From: Flavobacteriales bacterium
GTDB taxonomy: Bacteria > Bacteroidota > Bacteroidia > Flavobacteriales_E > Vicingaceae
NCBI GenBank assembly: GCA_029262915.1
Contig: JAJCYN010000094.1
Coordinates: 1 to 6,401 of the forward strand
DNA: 6,401 nt
Direction: 5' to 3'
Part shown: one piece after another, positions 1-5,459 of the stretch
Numbering within the stretch: position 1 is the stretch's first letter
How the letters are laid out: every line of letters begins with the position of its first letter
Notes under the pieces: generated by a model
Database searches by the model: none
Seen by the model: the letters and a program-made list of their open reading frames with translations, nothing else
Told to the model about the DNA's origin: nothing
Translations under genes and position numbers: made by a program

Positions 1-1
1 T

Positions 2-721
2 TTAGGAGGAAATGACCCTGTACTTCGGTTGCATTATGCCAAACACTTATTAGCTGCATCTGTTATGGCAGCACCTGGTGCTATTGTGGTTGCAAAAATG
101 TTATTCCCGCAGACAGAAAAAATTAATACTGATGTAAAAGTTTCACAAGAGAAAATAGGATCAAATATTTTAGATGCTATTGCAAATGGAACTACTGAAG
201 GATTAAAATTAGCAGCAAATGTTGCAGCTATGTTATTGGTCTTTGTGGCTATTATCGCATTGCTGAATGGTGTTTTAGGCTGGTTTGGAGATATTACAAG
301 CCTTAATGATTGGGTAGCTTCGAATACTCCTTTTCAAAAATTTTCATTAGAATCTATATTAGGGACAATCTTTGCTCCATTAATGTGGCTAATTGGTGTT
401 CCTCATGAGGATATGATGTTAATGGGACAATTATTAGGAGTAAAATTGGCTGCTAGCGAATTCGTAGGGTATATACAACTTGCTGAATTAAAAAACGTAG
501 CAAATTCGACACACTTTACCTATAACAAATCTGTAATAATGGCTACTTATATGTTGTGTGGTTTTGCCAATTTTGCTTCCATAGGAATACAAATAGGAGG
601 AATTGGTTCTTTGGCTCCAGGTCAACGTAAAACATTATCCGGATTTGGGATAAAAGCACTTATTGGTGGTTCAATTGCTTCACTTTTATCAGCTACAATA
701 GCAGGAATGATAATAGGTTAA
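2..721 (+). CDS. Concentrative nucleoside transporter (CNT/NupC family), 3' part
   Basis: Inner-membrane cation-coupled nucleoside uptake permease, cut at its 5' end by the window edge. The frame is open from base 2 and reads GGNDPVLRLHYAKHLLAASV, so the TTG at 29 is an internal leucine and not a start. The fragment has 239 codons, roughly the C-terminal half of a CNT protein of about 400-450 residues. Family signatures visible are the KHLLAASVMAAPGA helix (about residues 14-27), GVPHEDMMLMGQLLGVKLAASEFVGY (about 132-157, broken here by description only as GVPHED then ASEFVGY) and CGFANFASIGIQIGG (about 187-200). By family knowledge, the Glu of ASEF and the Asn and Ser of GFANFAS correspond to ribose-binding residues of the structurally studied Vibrio CNT. 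All three are present, so the protein looks functional. Hydrophobic helices continue to the C-terminal AGMIIG. A hairpin terminator follows. The gene is convergent with the cytochrome block and probably unrelated to it. Confidence 0.95.
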   Translation, partial: LGGNDPVLRLHYAKHLLAASVMAAPGAIVVAKMLFPQTEKINTDVKVSQEKIGSNILDAIANGTTEGLKLAANVAAMLLVFVAIIALLNGVLGWFGDITSLNDWVASNTPFQKFSLESILGTIFAPLMWLIGVPHEDMMLMGQLLGVKLAASEFVGYIQLAELKNVANSTHFTYNKSVIMATYMLCGFANFASIGIQIGGIGSLAPGQRKTLSGFGIKALIGGSIASLLSATIAGMIIG

Positions 722-752
722 TAGGCAGTTTTTACTAAAAATTAGAGCAAAA

Positions 753-787
753 TAAGGCCATTAGAAAAATACTTTCTAACAGCCTTA
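753..787. terminator. Bidirectional intrinsic terminator between convergent genes
   Basis: Inverted repeat with 15-bp arms (753-767 and 773-787). Thirteen of 15 positions pair (TAAGGC and TTAGAAA blocks around a 2-bp mismatch), and the loop is 5 nt. A short TTTT follows on the plus side (790-793), and a T-rich stretch follows on the minus side (reverse complement of about 735-752). It sits in the 97-bp gap between the stop of the nucleoside transporter and the stop of the P460-like lipoprotein gene, where a shared terminator would be expected. Confidence 0.72.
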
Positions 788-818
788 AATTTTAAAACTA
801 AAGGGGATAAGAAAAATT

Positions 819-1466
819 TTAATAGTTAAAGATAAAGTCACCACCAGCACTAGCGTCAGCATGACAACCAGCACACATCATAATTTTACCTCGCATCATA
901 TCATCTACTATTGGAGGAAGCATGCCCATAGGCATTTGTAGTGTATCTAGCGTGTTTTGGTCGTATGGTGTCATCCAATATTCAAAATTACCACCAGCAG
1001 CCCAATAACCTGCTTCTCGTTTTACCATACCAAAAAAAGCTTGTAGAGTATCTACTATCCCCCCATTATTATGGTATGCTTTTTTTGTGAAAATTGTTCC
1101 CGGTGTTATTGGGGAAGTTAGACCAATTAAATTTGTATATGTACTTCTGAATGTTGTAGTATTTCCTTGATCTGGCATTGTTCCATTATGACCTATAGAA
1201 GCTGGAAATGTCACCCCTGTTTCAAACAATGCTAAAGCATTATTTGAAGAATTAACGTCTCCTTGAGTAATACTTATCGGGTATGTACAAGATCCATCAT
1301 TAACGGTTGCTTGCGAATTATAATTTAATGAATTTGGATCTGTACAACCAGAAATAGCTGTAGTAGGAGTAACAATCATTTCTTCTTTTTTATCATCAGC
1401 ACAACTGTTCATAAAAAAAATGCTTCCTATTAGCATCGTTTTGAATATTAATTTTTTCTTTTTCAT
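819..1466 (-). CDS. Lipoprotein with C-terminal cytochrome P460-like heme domain
   Basis: Predicted outer-membrane lipoprotein of 215 residues. The signal peptide ends in a lipobox (FFMNSC, Cys22), followed by an acidic stretch ADDKKEE that may favour surface export. Residues 40-62 form one copy of the Bacteroidota GCTDP..NYN..A...DGSC repeat, with two cysteines (41, 60). Residues about 85-215 resemble cytochrome P460 or cytochrome c'-beta: PGTIFTKKAYHNNGG (122-136), GYWAAGGNFEYW (153-164), and a heme-attachment CAGCH (198-202) close to the C-terminus followed by DFIFNY, matching the family's usual CxxCH...D(Y/F)(V/I)F ending. Family members oxidise hydroxylamine or bind NO. Which lysine, if any, would form the P460 heme cross-link cannot be decided by eye. 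The ATG start gives a complete signal peptide. No clear Shine-Dalgarno is seen. It is the last gene of the four-gene cytochrome operon, 35 bp after its neighbour. Family assignment is by motif recognition only. Confidence 0.8.
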   Translation of the reverse strand: MKKKKLIFKTMLIGSIFFMNSCADDKKEEMIVTPTTAISGCTDPNSLNYNSQATVNDGSCTYPISITQGDVNSSNNALALFETGVTFPASIGHNGTMPDQGNTTTFRSTYTNLIGLTSPITPGTIFTKKAYHNNGGIVDTLQAFFGMVKREAGYWAAGGNFEYWMTPYDQNTLDTLQMPMGMLPPIVDDMMRGKIMMCAGCHADASAGGDFIFNY

Positions 1467-1501
1467 AGTAGTTTATATTAGTTAATAATTTTGTTTTTTA
1501 A

Positions 1502-1927
1502 TTAATCATTTTTTGCTCCTAACTCTATCCATTTTTCAATTTTATTTATTTCTAAATTTGTTAAAGCTGAACCAATTTGAGGCATTTTTCCACCATAAAT
1601 TCCAGTATTAACTATTTTGTGCCAAAGCACTGAGCTATCTTTGCTTAGCGGTTTAATTCTTAAAATTGGAGAATAAGCTGAAGATGTAATATTTACCAAG
1701 TCACCATAACTGTTGCTTGTTTTGAGATCCAGACCTGAAGAATGATTTTGATCGTGACAAGCAATACATTTATCATCGAATATTGGTTGAATGTCTAATG
1801 AATAACTTACATTATCTATTTGACTTGTTGAGTTTTCTATAATAACAGGTCCTTCATCTTTAGTACAGGATGATAAAAATCCTCCTATTATTACAATTAT
1901 TATTAATATGTTTTTTATCTTTTCCAT
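1502..1927 (-). CDS. Monoheme cytochrome c lipoprotein
   Basis: Small c-type cytochrome of 141 residues anchored by lipidation. The signal peptide is very hydrophobic (residues 7-18) and ends at FLSSC (Cys21). The mature start C-T-K-D-E fits the K-(D/E)2 export signal described for surface lipoproteins of Bacteroidota. The heme motif CIACH is at 54-58, in the context YSLDIQPIFDDKCIACH that is typical of PSCyt1-like or cytochrome c domains. A likely axial methionine is M115 (GGKMPQIGSALT), and the C-terminal helix EINKIEKWIELGA is also typical. I chose the ATG at 1927 because it overlaps the TAA of the upstream barrel gene by one base (TAATG), a classic translational-coupling junction. A TTG 9 bp upstream (1936) is in frame but less likely. 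It probably passes electrons at the outer membrane. The partner is unknown. Confidence 0.88.
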   Translation of the reverse strand: MEKIKNILIIIVIIGGFLSSCTKDEGPVIIENSTSQIDNVSYSLDIQPIFDDKCIACHDQNHSSGLDLKTSNSYGDLVNITSSAYSPILRIKPLSKDSSVLWHKIVNTGIYGGKMPQIGSALTNLEINKIEKWIELGAKND

Positions 1928-2829
1928 TAGTGCCAAAATGTTCGTTTAATATTAAATCCCAATAAAAATTTACCATCTGTATAATCTAATGGTTCATTGA
2001 AGTAAAGGTTTTGTTCCATTATTTGATTAGTAGTACTTATAAAAAATTGAAAAGCGTGACCTGCTGTTCCTATTTCATAACCAATGGATATGGGATCTTT
2101 ATAATTATCCATTCGATTATTAAATTTAGTAGCAACTTCAAAAATCACATACGATTTTAACCCCGTTTTAAATCTCCCACCAAAGGTTGTAGCCGCAATG
2201 AAATTATCATACCCTGCTGGAACCAAGTTTTTATAAATAAAAGTTGGTGTGAATTGAATAGATAGTTTTTCTCCAAATTTTCTTGAAACTAATAATTGAG
2301 TGTTGTATGTGAATCTATGAAAAAACTTATACTCAAATGGTGTTTCATAATCTGTGAAAAATTCATTTGATCCTACTTCAGGAAAATCACTGGATGAAAT
2401 AGCTGCATCAAAATAAGCAGTTAAAGAAATCGGAGTTCCAGATTCTTTTTGTCTAAGTAACCTATATTTAGCATCTAAATCAACTACTTTATCTATTTTC
2501 GTTCTGCCTATTCCTATTTGAAGATTGTTATTCAATGCATAGGCTAGCGAAAACCTAATGTTAGCTGACCCATCAAAACCCAAGAACTCTTTTAATATTG
2601 TTTCTTTAGATTCGTTAAAATCCATTTCACCAAATCGGTGTTGAATTCTAAATTCAAAAGCACTTTTTTCAATTGTTTCGGTTGTTTGAGCATTAATTAA
2701 TATACTATGACTAAATACATTAGAAATATAATCATCCTCAACAACATTTTCTTGAGCAAAAGCATTGTTTAATAAACCAGCCATTATTAAGGAAAAAGTA
2801 CCCAACAATATAAATTTCAATTTTTTCAT
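1927..2829 (-). CDS. DUF5777-type outer-membrane beta-barrel protein
   Basis: Exported 300-residue protein. The Sec signal peptide (residues 1-25) has a clear AFA/Q cleavage site. The mature part is built of short alternating hydrophobic strands ending in aromatic residues, as in outer-membrane barrels, and the last strand is KFLLGFNIKRTFWH. The pattern FRIQHRFGEM (60-69), FLGFDGSANIRFSLAY (82-97), IGIGRTKIDKVVDLDAKYRLLRQ (given as IGIGR 106-110 and DAKYRLLRQ 119-127) and TPISLTAYFD (132-141) is what I recognise as the DUF5777 beta-barrel family of Bacteroidota. Its molecular function is not established as far as I know. It lies between a periplasmic cytochrome gene (36 bp upstream) and a cytochrome lipoprotein gene (1-base overlap downstream), so it is probably co-translated with the latter and works with heme proteins. 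There is no heme motif in the barrel itself. Confidence 0.85.
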   Translation of the reverse strand: MKKLKFILLGTFSLIMAGLLNNAFAQENVVEDDYISNVFSHSILINAQTTETIEKSAFEFRIQHRFGEMDFNESKETILKEFLGFDGSANIRFSLAYALNNNLQIGIGRTKIDKVVDLDAKYRLLRQKESGTPISLTAYFDAAISSSDFPEVGSNEFFTDYETPFEYKFFHRFTYNTQLLVSRKFGEKLSIQFTPTFIYKNLVPAGYDNFIAATTFGGRFKTGLKSYVIFEVATKFNNRMDNYKDPISIGYEIGTAGHAFQFFISTTNQIMEQNLYFNEPLDYTDGKFLLGFNIKRTFWH

Positions 2830-2841
2830 CTTAGTTTGAGT

Positions 2842-2872
2842 TTAGATTATCACTTTTTTAGATTATCACTTT
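2842..2872 (-). repeat. 15-bp tandem direct repeat over the cytochrome c stop codon
   Basis: TTAGATTATCACTTT occurs at 2842-2856 and again at 2858-2872, a 16-bp period. The right-hand copy contains the TGA stop of the cytochrome c gene (2866-2868). The left-hand copy repeats the same stop-containing sequence in the 36-bp gap before the barrel gene. It looks like a small slippage duplication. It slightly lengthens the spacer but changes no protein. Confidence 0.75.
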
Positions 2873-3273
2873 CCTAATTCTCTAATGTAATTAACCAATT
2901 GCCATCGTTGAGTTTTGGAAAGAGACTTTGCATATCCTGGCATAACGCCTTTACCATTAGTTATTTTCCAATATATTGCACCATCACTTTGTTTTTGTGT
3001 GTCAGCATTTGTATGGTTGGTAGGTTTAGGATTTAGGCTTTTACTTGCTGGACCATCACCTTTACCAGATTTTCCATGGCAGGTCCAGCACATTTTATTA
3101 TAAATTTTTCCTCCTTTTTTAGAAGCATCAACATTTTTTGCTAATGGATTGGTAATTTTGTCTGCTTCTTGAGGTGCTTTCCATGAGTTCTTATTATCAT
3201 TATAATCTGCAGCAATAAACAATGTAGCAATGATTGCACCCGCAACAATCATTTTAAGGTTTAAATTTTTCAT
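2866..3273 (-). CDS. Periplasmic class I monoheme cytochrome c
   Basis: Soluble or membrane-tethered electron carrier of 135 residues. An N-terminal hydrophobic segment (about 8-22) directs export. There is no lipobox, and cleavage near FIAA/DY is possible but not clear, so an uncleaved anchor cannot be excluded. The mature part begins SWKAPQEADKITNPLAKN, a common lead-in to Bacteroidota cytochromes. The heme motif CWTCHGKSGKGDGP begins at 62 (CWTCH 62-66), the likely axial methionine is M111 (GVMPGYAKSLS), and the C-terminal helix is RWQLVNYIREL. Length and motif order are normal for a single-heme class I cytochrome. It is the first gene of the four-gene minus-strand operon, preceded by a 311-bp regulatory gap with a Crp/Fnr-like dyad. 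The AAAGAA before the ATG is only a weak ribosome-binding site. It probably carries electrons between the inner-membrane donor and the outer-membrane heme lipoproteins. Confidence 0.93.
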   Translation of the reverse strand: MKNLNLKMIVAGAIIATLFIAADYNDNKNSWKAPQEADKITNPLAKNVDASKKGGKIYNKMCWTCHGKSGKGDGPASKSLNPKPTNHTNADTQKQSDGAIYWKITNGKGVMPGYAKSLSKTQRWQLVNYIRELGK

Positions 3274-3291
3274 AATTCTTTAGTTTTAATT

Positions 3292-3343
3292 TCTGATACA
3301 AAGCTGAGGAGAAATATTATTTTTGATAATGAGAGGTATCAGA
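3292..3343 (-). repeat. 8-bp inverted repeat in the cytochrome c leader
   Basis: TCTGATAC (3292-3299) and its reverse complement GTATCAGA (3336-3343) flank a 36-nt AT-rich segment, ending 18 bases before the ATG of the cytochrome c gene. In the minus-strand transcript this could form a long-looped stem just before the ribosome-binding region. The arms are short, so a chance occurrence is quite possible. Confidence 0.3.
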
Positions 3344-3487
3344 TTATAATTAGCGAATAGTCAAATAAAGTTCTGTGTATAGACAGTTTTAGATAGTAAG
3401 GGCTTTTGTCTATTGGCTCGGGGTTAGATTGATTTGAATTGCTTTTAGAGAGAATAAGCTGGTAAAAATGGCCTATATGTAATTAAT

Positions 3488-3503
3488 TGTCGTCATCACG
3501 ACA
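3488..3503. promoter_or_regulatory. Crp/Fnr-type operator (TGTCG-N6-CGACA)
   Basis: Perfect dyad TGTCGTCATCACGACA, in which 6-bp arms TGTCGT/ACGACA surround CATC. It is flanked on both sides by an AT-rich TTAAT-like sequence. The 5-N6-5 layout is that of Crp-family sites (Crp consensus TGTGA-N6-TCACA), with C in place of G at the fourth half-site base. It lies in the only long gap upstream of the cytochrome operon, and the gene immediately beyond that gap encodes a Crp/Fnr protein. If transcription starts after the TATTTTTG at 3519-3526 the site would be downstream and repressive. If a start lies nearer the gene it could activate. The sequence does not settle this. Confidence 0.6.
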
Positions 3504-3518
3504 TTAATTTTGAATAAG

Positions 3519-3526
3519 CAAAAATA
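3519..3526 (-). promoter_or_regulatory. Possible Bacteroidota -7 element (TATTTTTG)
   Basis: On the minus strand this reads TATTTTTG and matches the Bacteroidota -7 consensus TAnnTTTG. No good TTG is seen at the expected -33 spacing. If used, transcription would begin near 3512 and give the cytochrome operon a leader of roughly 240 nt that includes the dyad at 3488-3503. Confidence 0.3.
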
Positions 3527-3584
3527 TTTATAGATAGAATTTAATGTATTGAAAACTGTAAAATGATTTAGAATAAAAGTTGAT

Positions 3585-4307
3585 TTAATAATTGAATATA
3601 GGAATGTCGTAATAAGAAATTATCTTTTTCATTTTTCTGATATCGGTAATAACAATTTTTCTTCCTGATGTTTTGAGACAATTCAACTGTTTTAGGACAG
3701 TGATTTCTCTACTAACTTGGTCTGAACGAGTAGCCGCAATTTCACCAATTTCTTTTCTTGAAAAGGAGATACTAATGCTTTTTTTATTGTCTTTTTGACC
3801 AAAAACATCCATAATATAACATAATGCAAAAACTACTCTTTCTTGTGGGTTCATTTGAGTTAGACATTTTAATCTTAATTCCATATTTCTAAGCTCTTTA
3901 GAATAAAACATCATTATATTATAGGTAAATAATCGGTTGTTCATAAAAATTTTGAATAATATTTCATTGTCAAAAAAGCAAATTTGAGAATCAACCATAG
4001 CAACAGCCCCTATAGGATATCTTTCACTTCCATACCCTCTGTGTCCTAAAATATGACCATTATTTGCAAGACGAACAATATGTTCTTTTCTGTCTAAATT
4101 TGAGCTTATGACTTTTACCTTTCCTTGTTGAATAAAGTAAACACCAAATACTGTTGTTCCTTCAATTATGATGTTTTGCCCTTTTTTATAAGTACTGTAA
4201 TTTTTCAGATTACTTATTGAAGAAATATACTCAGCATCACATAATTTAATAAAGCACTTAGAATTAGAGCATTTATGGCAATCAATATTTTTATAATTTT
4301 TTATCAC
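3585..4307 (-). CDS. Crp/Fnr family regulator with FNR-like cysteines
   Basis: Cytoplasmic transcription regulator of 240 residues, normal for the family. The N-terminus carries four cysteines (10, 13, 18, 23; C-x2-C-x4-C-x4-C). A further Cys110, in QICFFDNEI, sits where E. coli FNR has its fourth cluster ligand Cys122, so an oxygen- or NO-sensitive [4Fe-4S] cluster is plausible (inference). The cyclic-nucleotide-binding-like barrel spans about 30-115 (KKGQNIIIEG, VYFIQQGKVKV). The dimer helix is about 118-150. The winged helix-turn-helix is about 180-222 (SRKEIGEIAATRSDQVSREI). The recognition helix has D-x2-SR where FNR has E-x2-SR. Translation starts at GTG (4305-4307), directly after the TAG of the membrane Fe-S gene. 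No other start keeps the cysteine motif. It probably binds the two dyads in the neighbouring gaps, controlling the cytochrome operon and its own. Confidence 0.9.
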   Translation of the reverse strand: MIKNYKNIDCHKCSNSKCFIKLCDAEYISSISNLKNYSTYKKGQNIIIEGTTVFGVYFIQQGKVKVISSNLDRKEHIVRLANNGHILGHRGYGSERYPIGAVAMVDSQICFFDNEILFKIFMNNRLFTYNIMMFYSKELRNMELRLKCLTQMNPQERVVFALCYIMDVFGQKDNKKSISISFSRKEIGEIAATRSDQVSREITVLKQLNCLKTSGRKIVITDIRKMKKIISYYDIPIFNY

Positions 4308-5351
4308 CTATATGGTTTTATAAACAGGTCGAATTAACCAACTTTTTTTAGTTTGTTTCTTTAAAACTAACCACCAAAAAAAGAAAATAGAGCTTACTAT
4401 TATACTTCCTTTTATCATTTCTTCAGGAAGATAAGGAGCTAAATCGATGAGCATTCCATCTGTTTTAAACATTCCAAAACCAACTAAGGCAGGTAGTCTA
4501 AACCAATAATAACACGCAACGGCAGCAAATGAATATAAGTTCGTTAATAGTTGTTTTTTAGGAGTTAAAATTTTAGTTAATAAAAAAAATAAAGTACTTG
4601 TAGTAAAAAGACCGACCATTGGTAATTTATAGCTTTCAATAAAGTTTTCTATTGTTATAATTTCATTGTAATCTGGTACTTGAAACCAACCCCAGATAAA
4701 TCCTGGAAAACCACCAATTAATAATACCTTACTTATTTTTTGATAGTTTGATTTTTTAGAAGAAAAAGGTTGGATGTTTAGTGTAGTGTCAGGGCAGGGA
4801 GTAACACATTTTACACAAGAATTACAATGAGCATTTTTTAATTTTAAGATAGCTTTATTTCCATATAATTTTTCGACTGGATGTATTGGACATAAACTTG
4901 AACACCATCCACTTTTCCAATCGAAAATAATTCCCATAGTAAATGCAACAATACCTATAGAGAGAATTAAAACAGCAGTTGCGAATCCATTTGTATTAAA
5001 TACGATATGTCTAAGCGGAACTATTAAAAATAAAGAAAATATAGCCACTAAACTTAATACTTCTTGGTGTTTAGTAGTTAGTTTTATTCGTTTAGAGATG
5101 TTAATGTGTCTAGGAAATAATGCTGTCGATGCCATAGGGCAAATGTTTCTCCATAATCCTGTAGCAACTACTAAAAGTAAAGGAGCAACTGGAATAAGAA
5201 TATTCCAAAATAAATGTATTCCTAAGACTGGGTAAAATAACAAGCAAAAAACAATAACAACTCCTACTAACCACATAAGTATTTGAATAATTTTCCATAC
5301 CAAAATAGTTGATTTTTCTTTTTTATCTGAAGAGATAACAGGAGTATTCAT
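4308..5351 (-). CDS. Polytopic membrane 4Fe-4S protein (NapH/NosR/CcoG-like)
   Basis: Inner-membrane electron-transfer protein of 347 residues. Hydrophobic segments lie at about 17-40, 47-67, 98-113, 124-143, 207-225, 244-262, 270-290 and 315-330. Between the two halves is a ferredoxin motif, CNSCVKCVTPCP (Cys176, 179, 182, 186: C-x2-C-x2-C-x3-CP), for one [4Fe-4S] cluster. Before it are WRNICPMAS (Cys71) and WCSSLCPIHPVEKLYG (Cys150 and 154). The latter is the C-x3-CP type motif found in NapH, NosR and related proteins that move electrons between the quinol pool and the periplasm. Only one complete ferredoxin cluster is visible, where many relatives have two. A histidine in PLRHIVF (115) and others near the membrane could bind heme, but this is speculative. 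It is the first gene of a two-gene operon with the Crp/Fnr regulator (no gap). The ATG start is followed by a short cytoplasmic lead. The exact subfamily is not assigned. Confidence 0.82.
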   Translation of the reverse strand: MNTPVISSDKKEKSTILVWKIIQILMWLVGVVIVFCLLFYPVLGIHLFWNILIPVAPLLLVVATGLWRNICPMASTALFPRHINISKRIKLTTKHQEVLSLVAIFSLFLIVPLRHIVFNTNGFATAVLILSIGIVAFTMGIIFDWKSGWCSSLCPIHPVEKLYGNKAILKLKNAHCNSCVKCVTPCPDTTLNIQPFSSKKSNYQKISKVLLIGGFPGFIWGWFQVPDYNEIITIENFIESYKLPMVGLFTTSTLFFLLTKILTPKKQLLTNLYSFAAVACYYWFRLPALVGFGMFKTDGMLIDLAPYLPEEMIKGSIIVSSIFFFWWLVLKKQTKKSWLIRPVYKTI

Positions 5352-5443
5352 TTTTGTATAGTTTGTAATGTATGAACGAAATTAGAATATGTTCTATCTG
5401 AGAAATATGATTTAACTTATGTTTTTAAGCTATTAGTATGCTA

Positions 5444-5459
5444 TGTCATATAATTGACA
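5444..5459. promoter_or_regulatory. Second Crp/Fnr-type operator (TGTCA-N6-TGACA)
   Basis: Perfect 5-N6-5 dyad TGTCATATAATTGACA in the 213-bp gap between the divergent membrane Fe-S gene (minus) and the exported-protein gene (plus). It has the same arm length, spacing and TGTC core as the dyad at 3488-3503. On the minus strand a TAAGTT (5414-5419) lies about where a -10 element would be if this site worked as a class II activator site (dyad centre about 41-45 bp before the start), which fits autoregulation of the Fe-S/regulator operon. This placement is approximate. The plus-strand gene could also be affected. Confidence 0.5.

Larger units (their letters stand above)
3274..3584 (-). promoter_or_regulatory. 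Regulatory gap and leader of the cytochrome operon
   Basis: This 311-bp stretch has no convincing gene on either strand. It separates the end of the Crp/Fnr gene from the start of the cytochrome c gene, both on the minus strand. It holds the TGTCG-N6-CGACA dyad (3488-3503), a Bacteroidota-like TAnnTTTG element (3519-3526), a 7-bp inverted repeat ATAGACA/TGTCTAT (3379-3385 and 3407-3413), and an 8-bp inverted repeat close to the start codon (3292-3299 and 3336-3343). No clear terminator for the Crp/Fnr gene is visible, so read-through into the cytochrome operon is possible. Confidence 0.6.

Noticed and set aside
29..31. TTG as start of the nucleoside transporter
   Set aside because: The frame is open upstream to base 2 and the upstream residues GGNDPVLRL match the CNT family, so the gene continues off the left edge.
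1934..1936. TTG start for the cytochrome lipoprotein, three codons longer
   Set aside because: The ATG at 1927 forms a TAATG junction with the upstream stop and gives a normal lipoprotein signal peptide. The extra residues add nothing.
2915..3103. 62-codon open frame on the plus strand
   Set aside because: It lies wholly inside the cytochrome c gene on the opposite strand, whose CWTCH motif and family features are clear. It has no recognisable domain or start context.
819..3273. Interpretation as a known denitrification (nir, nor or nos) cluster
   Set aside because: There is no copper or cd1 nitrite reductase, heme-copper NO reductase or NosZ sequence in the window. Small cytochromes and a NapH-like protein alone do not establish this.
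3373..3386. Near-palindrome CTGTGTATAGACAG in the leader
   Set aside because: It is only 14 bp with one mismatch, and its half-site spacing differs from the TGTC dyads, so it is not counted as a third operator.
5110..5298. 62-codon open frame on the minus strand in another frame
   Set aside because: It lies inside the membrane Fe-S protein gene, which is well supported by helices and cysteine motifs. It is Ser/Tyr/Cys-rich in the manner of out-of-frame reading.
5383..5396. TAGAA-N4-TTCTA palindrome with Fnr-like spacing
   Set aside because: The arms share no bases with known Fnr or Crp half-sites beyond chance and do not match the two TGTC dyads. Five-bp AT-rich palindromes are common in such DNA.
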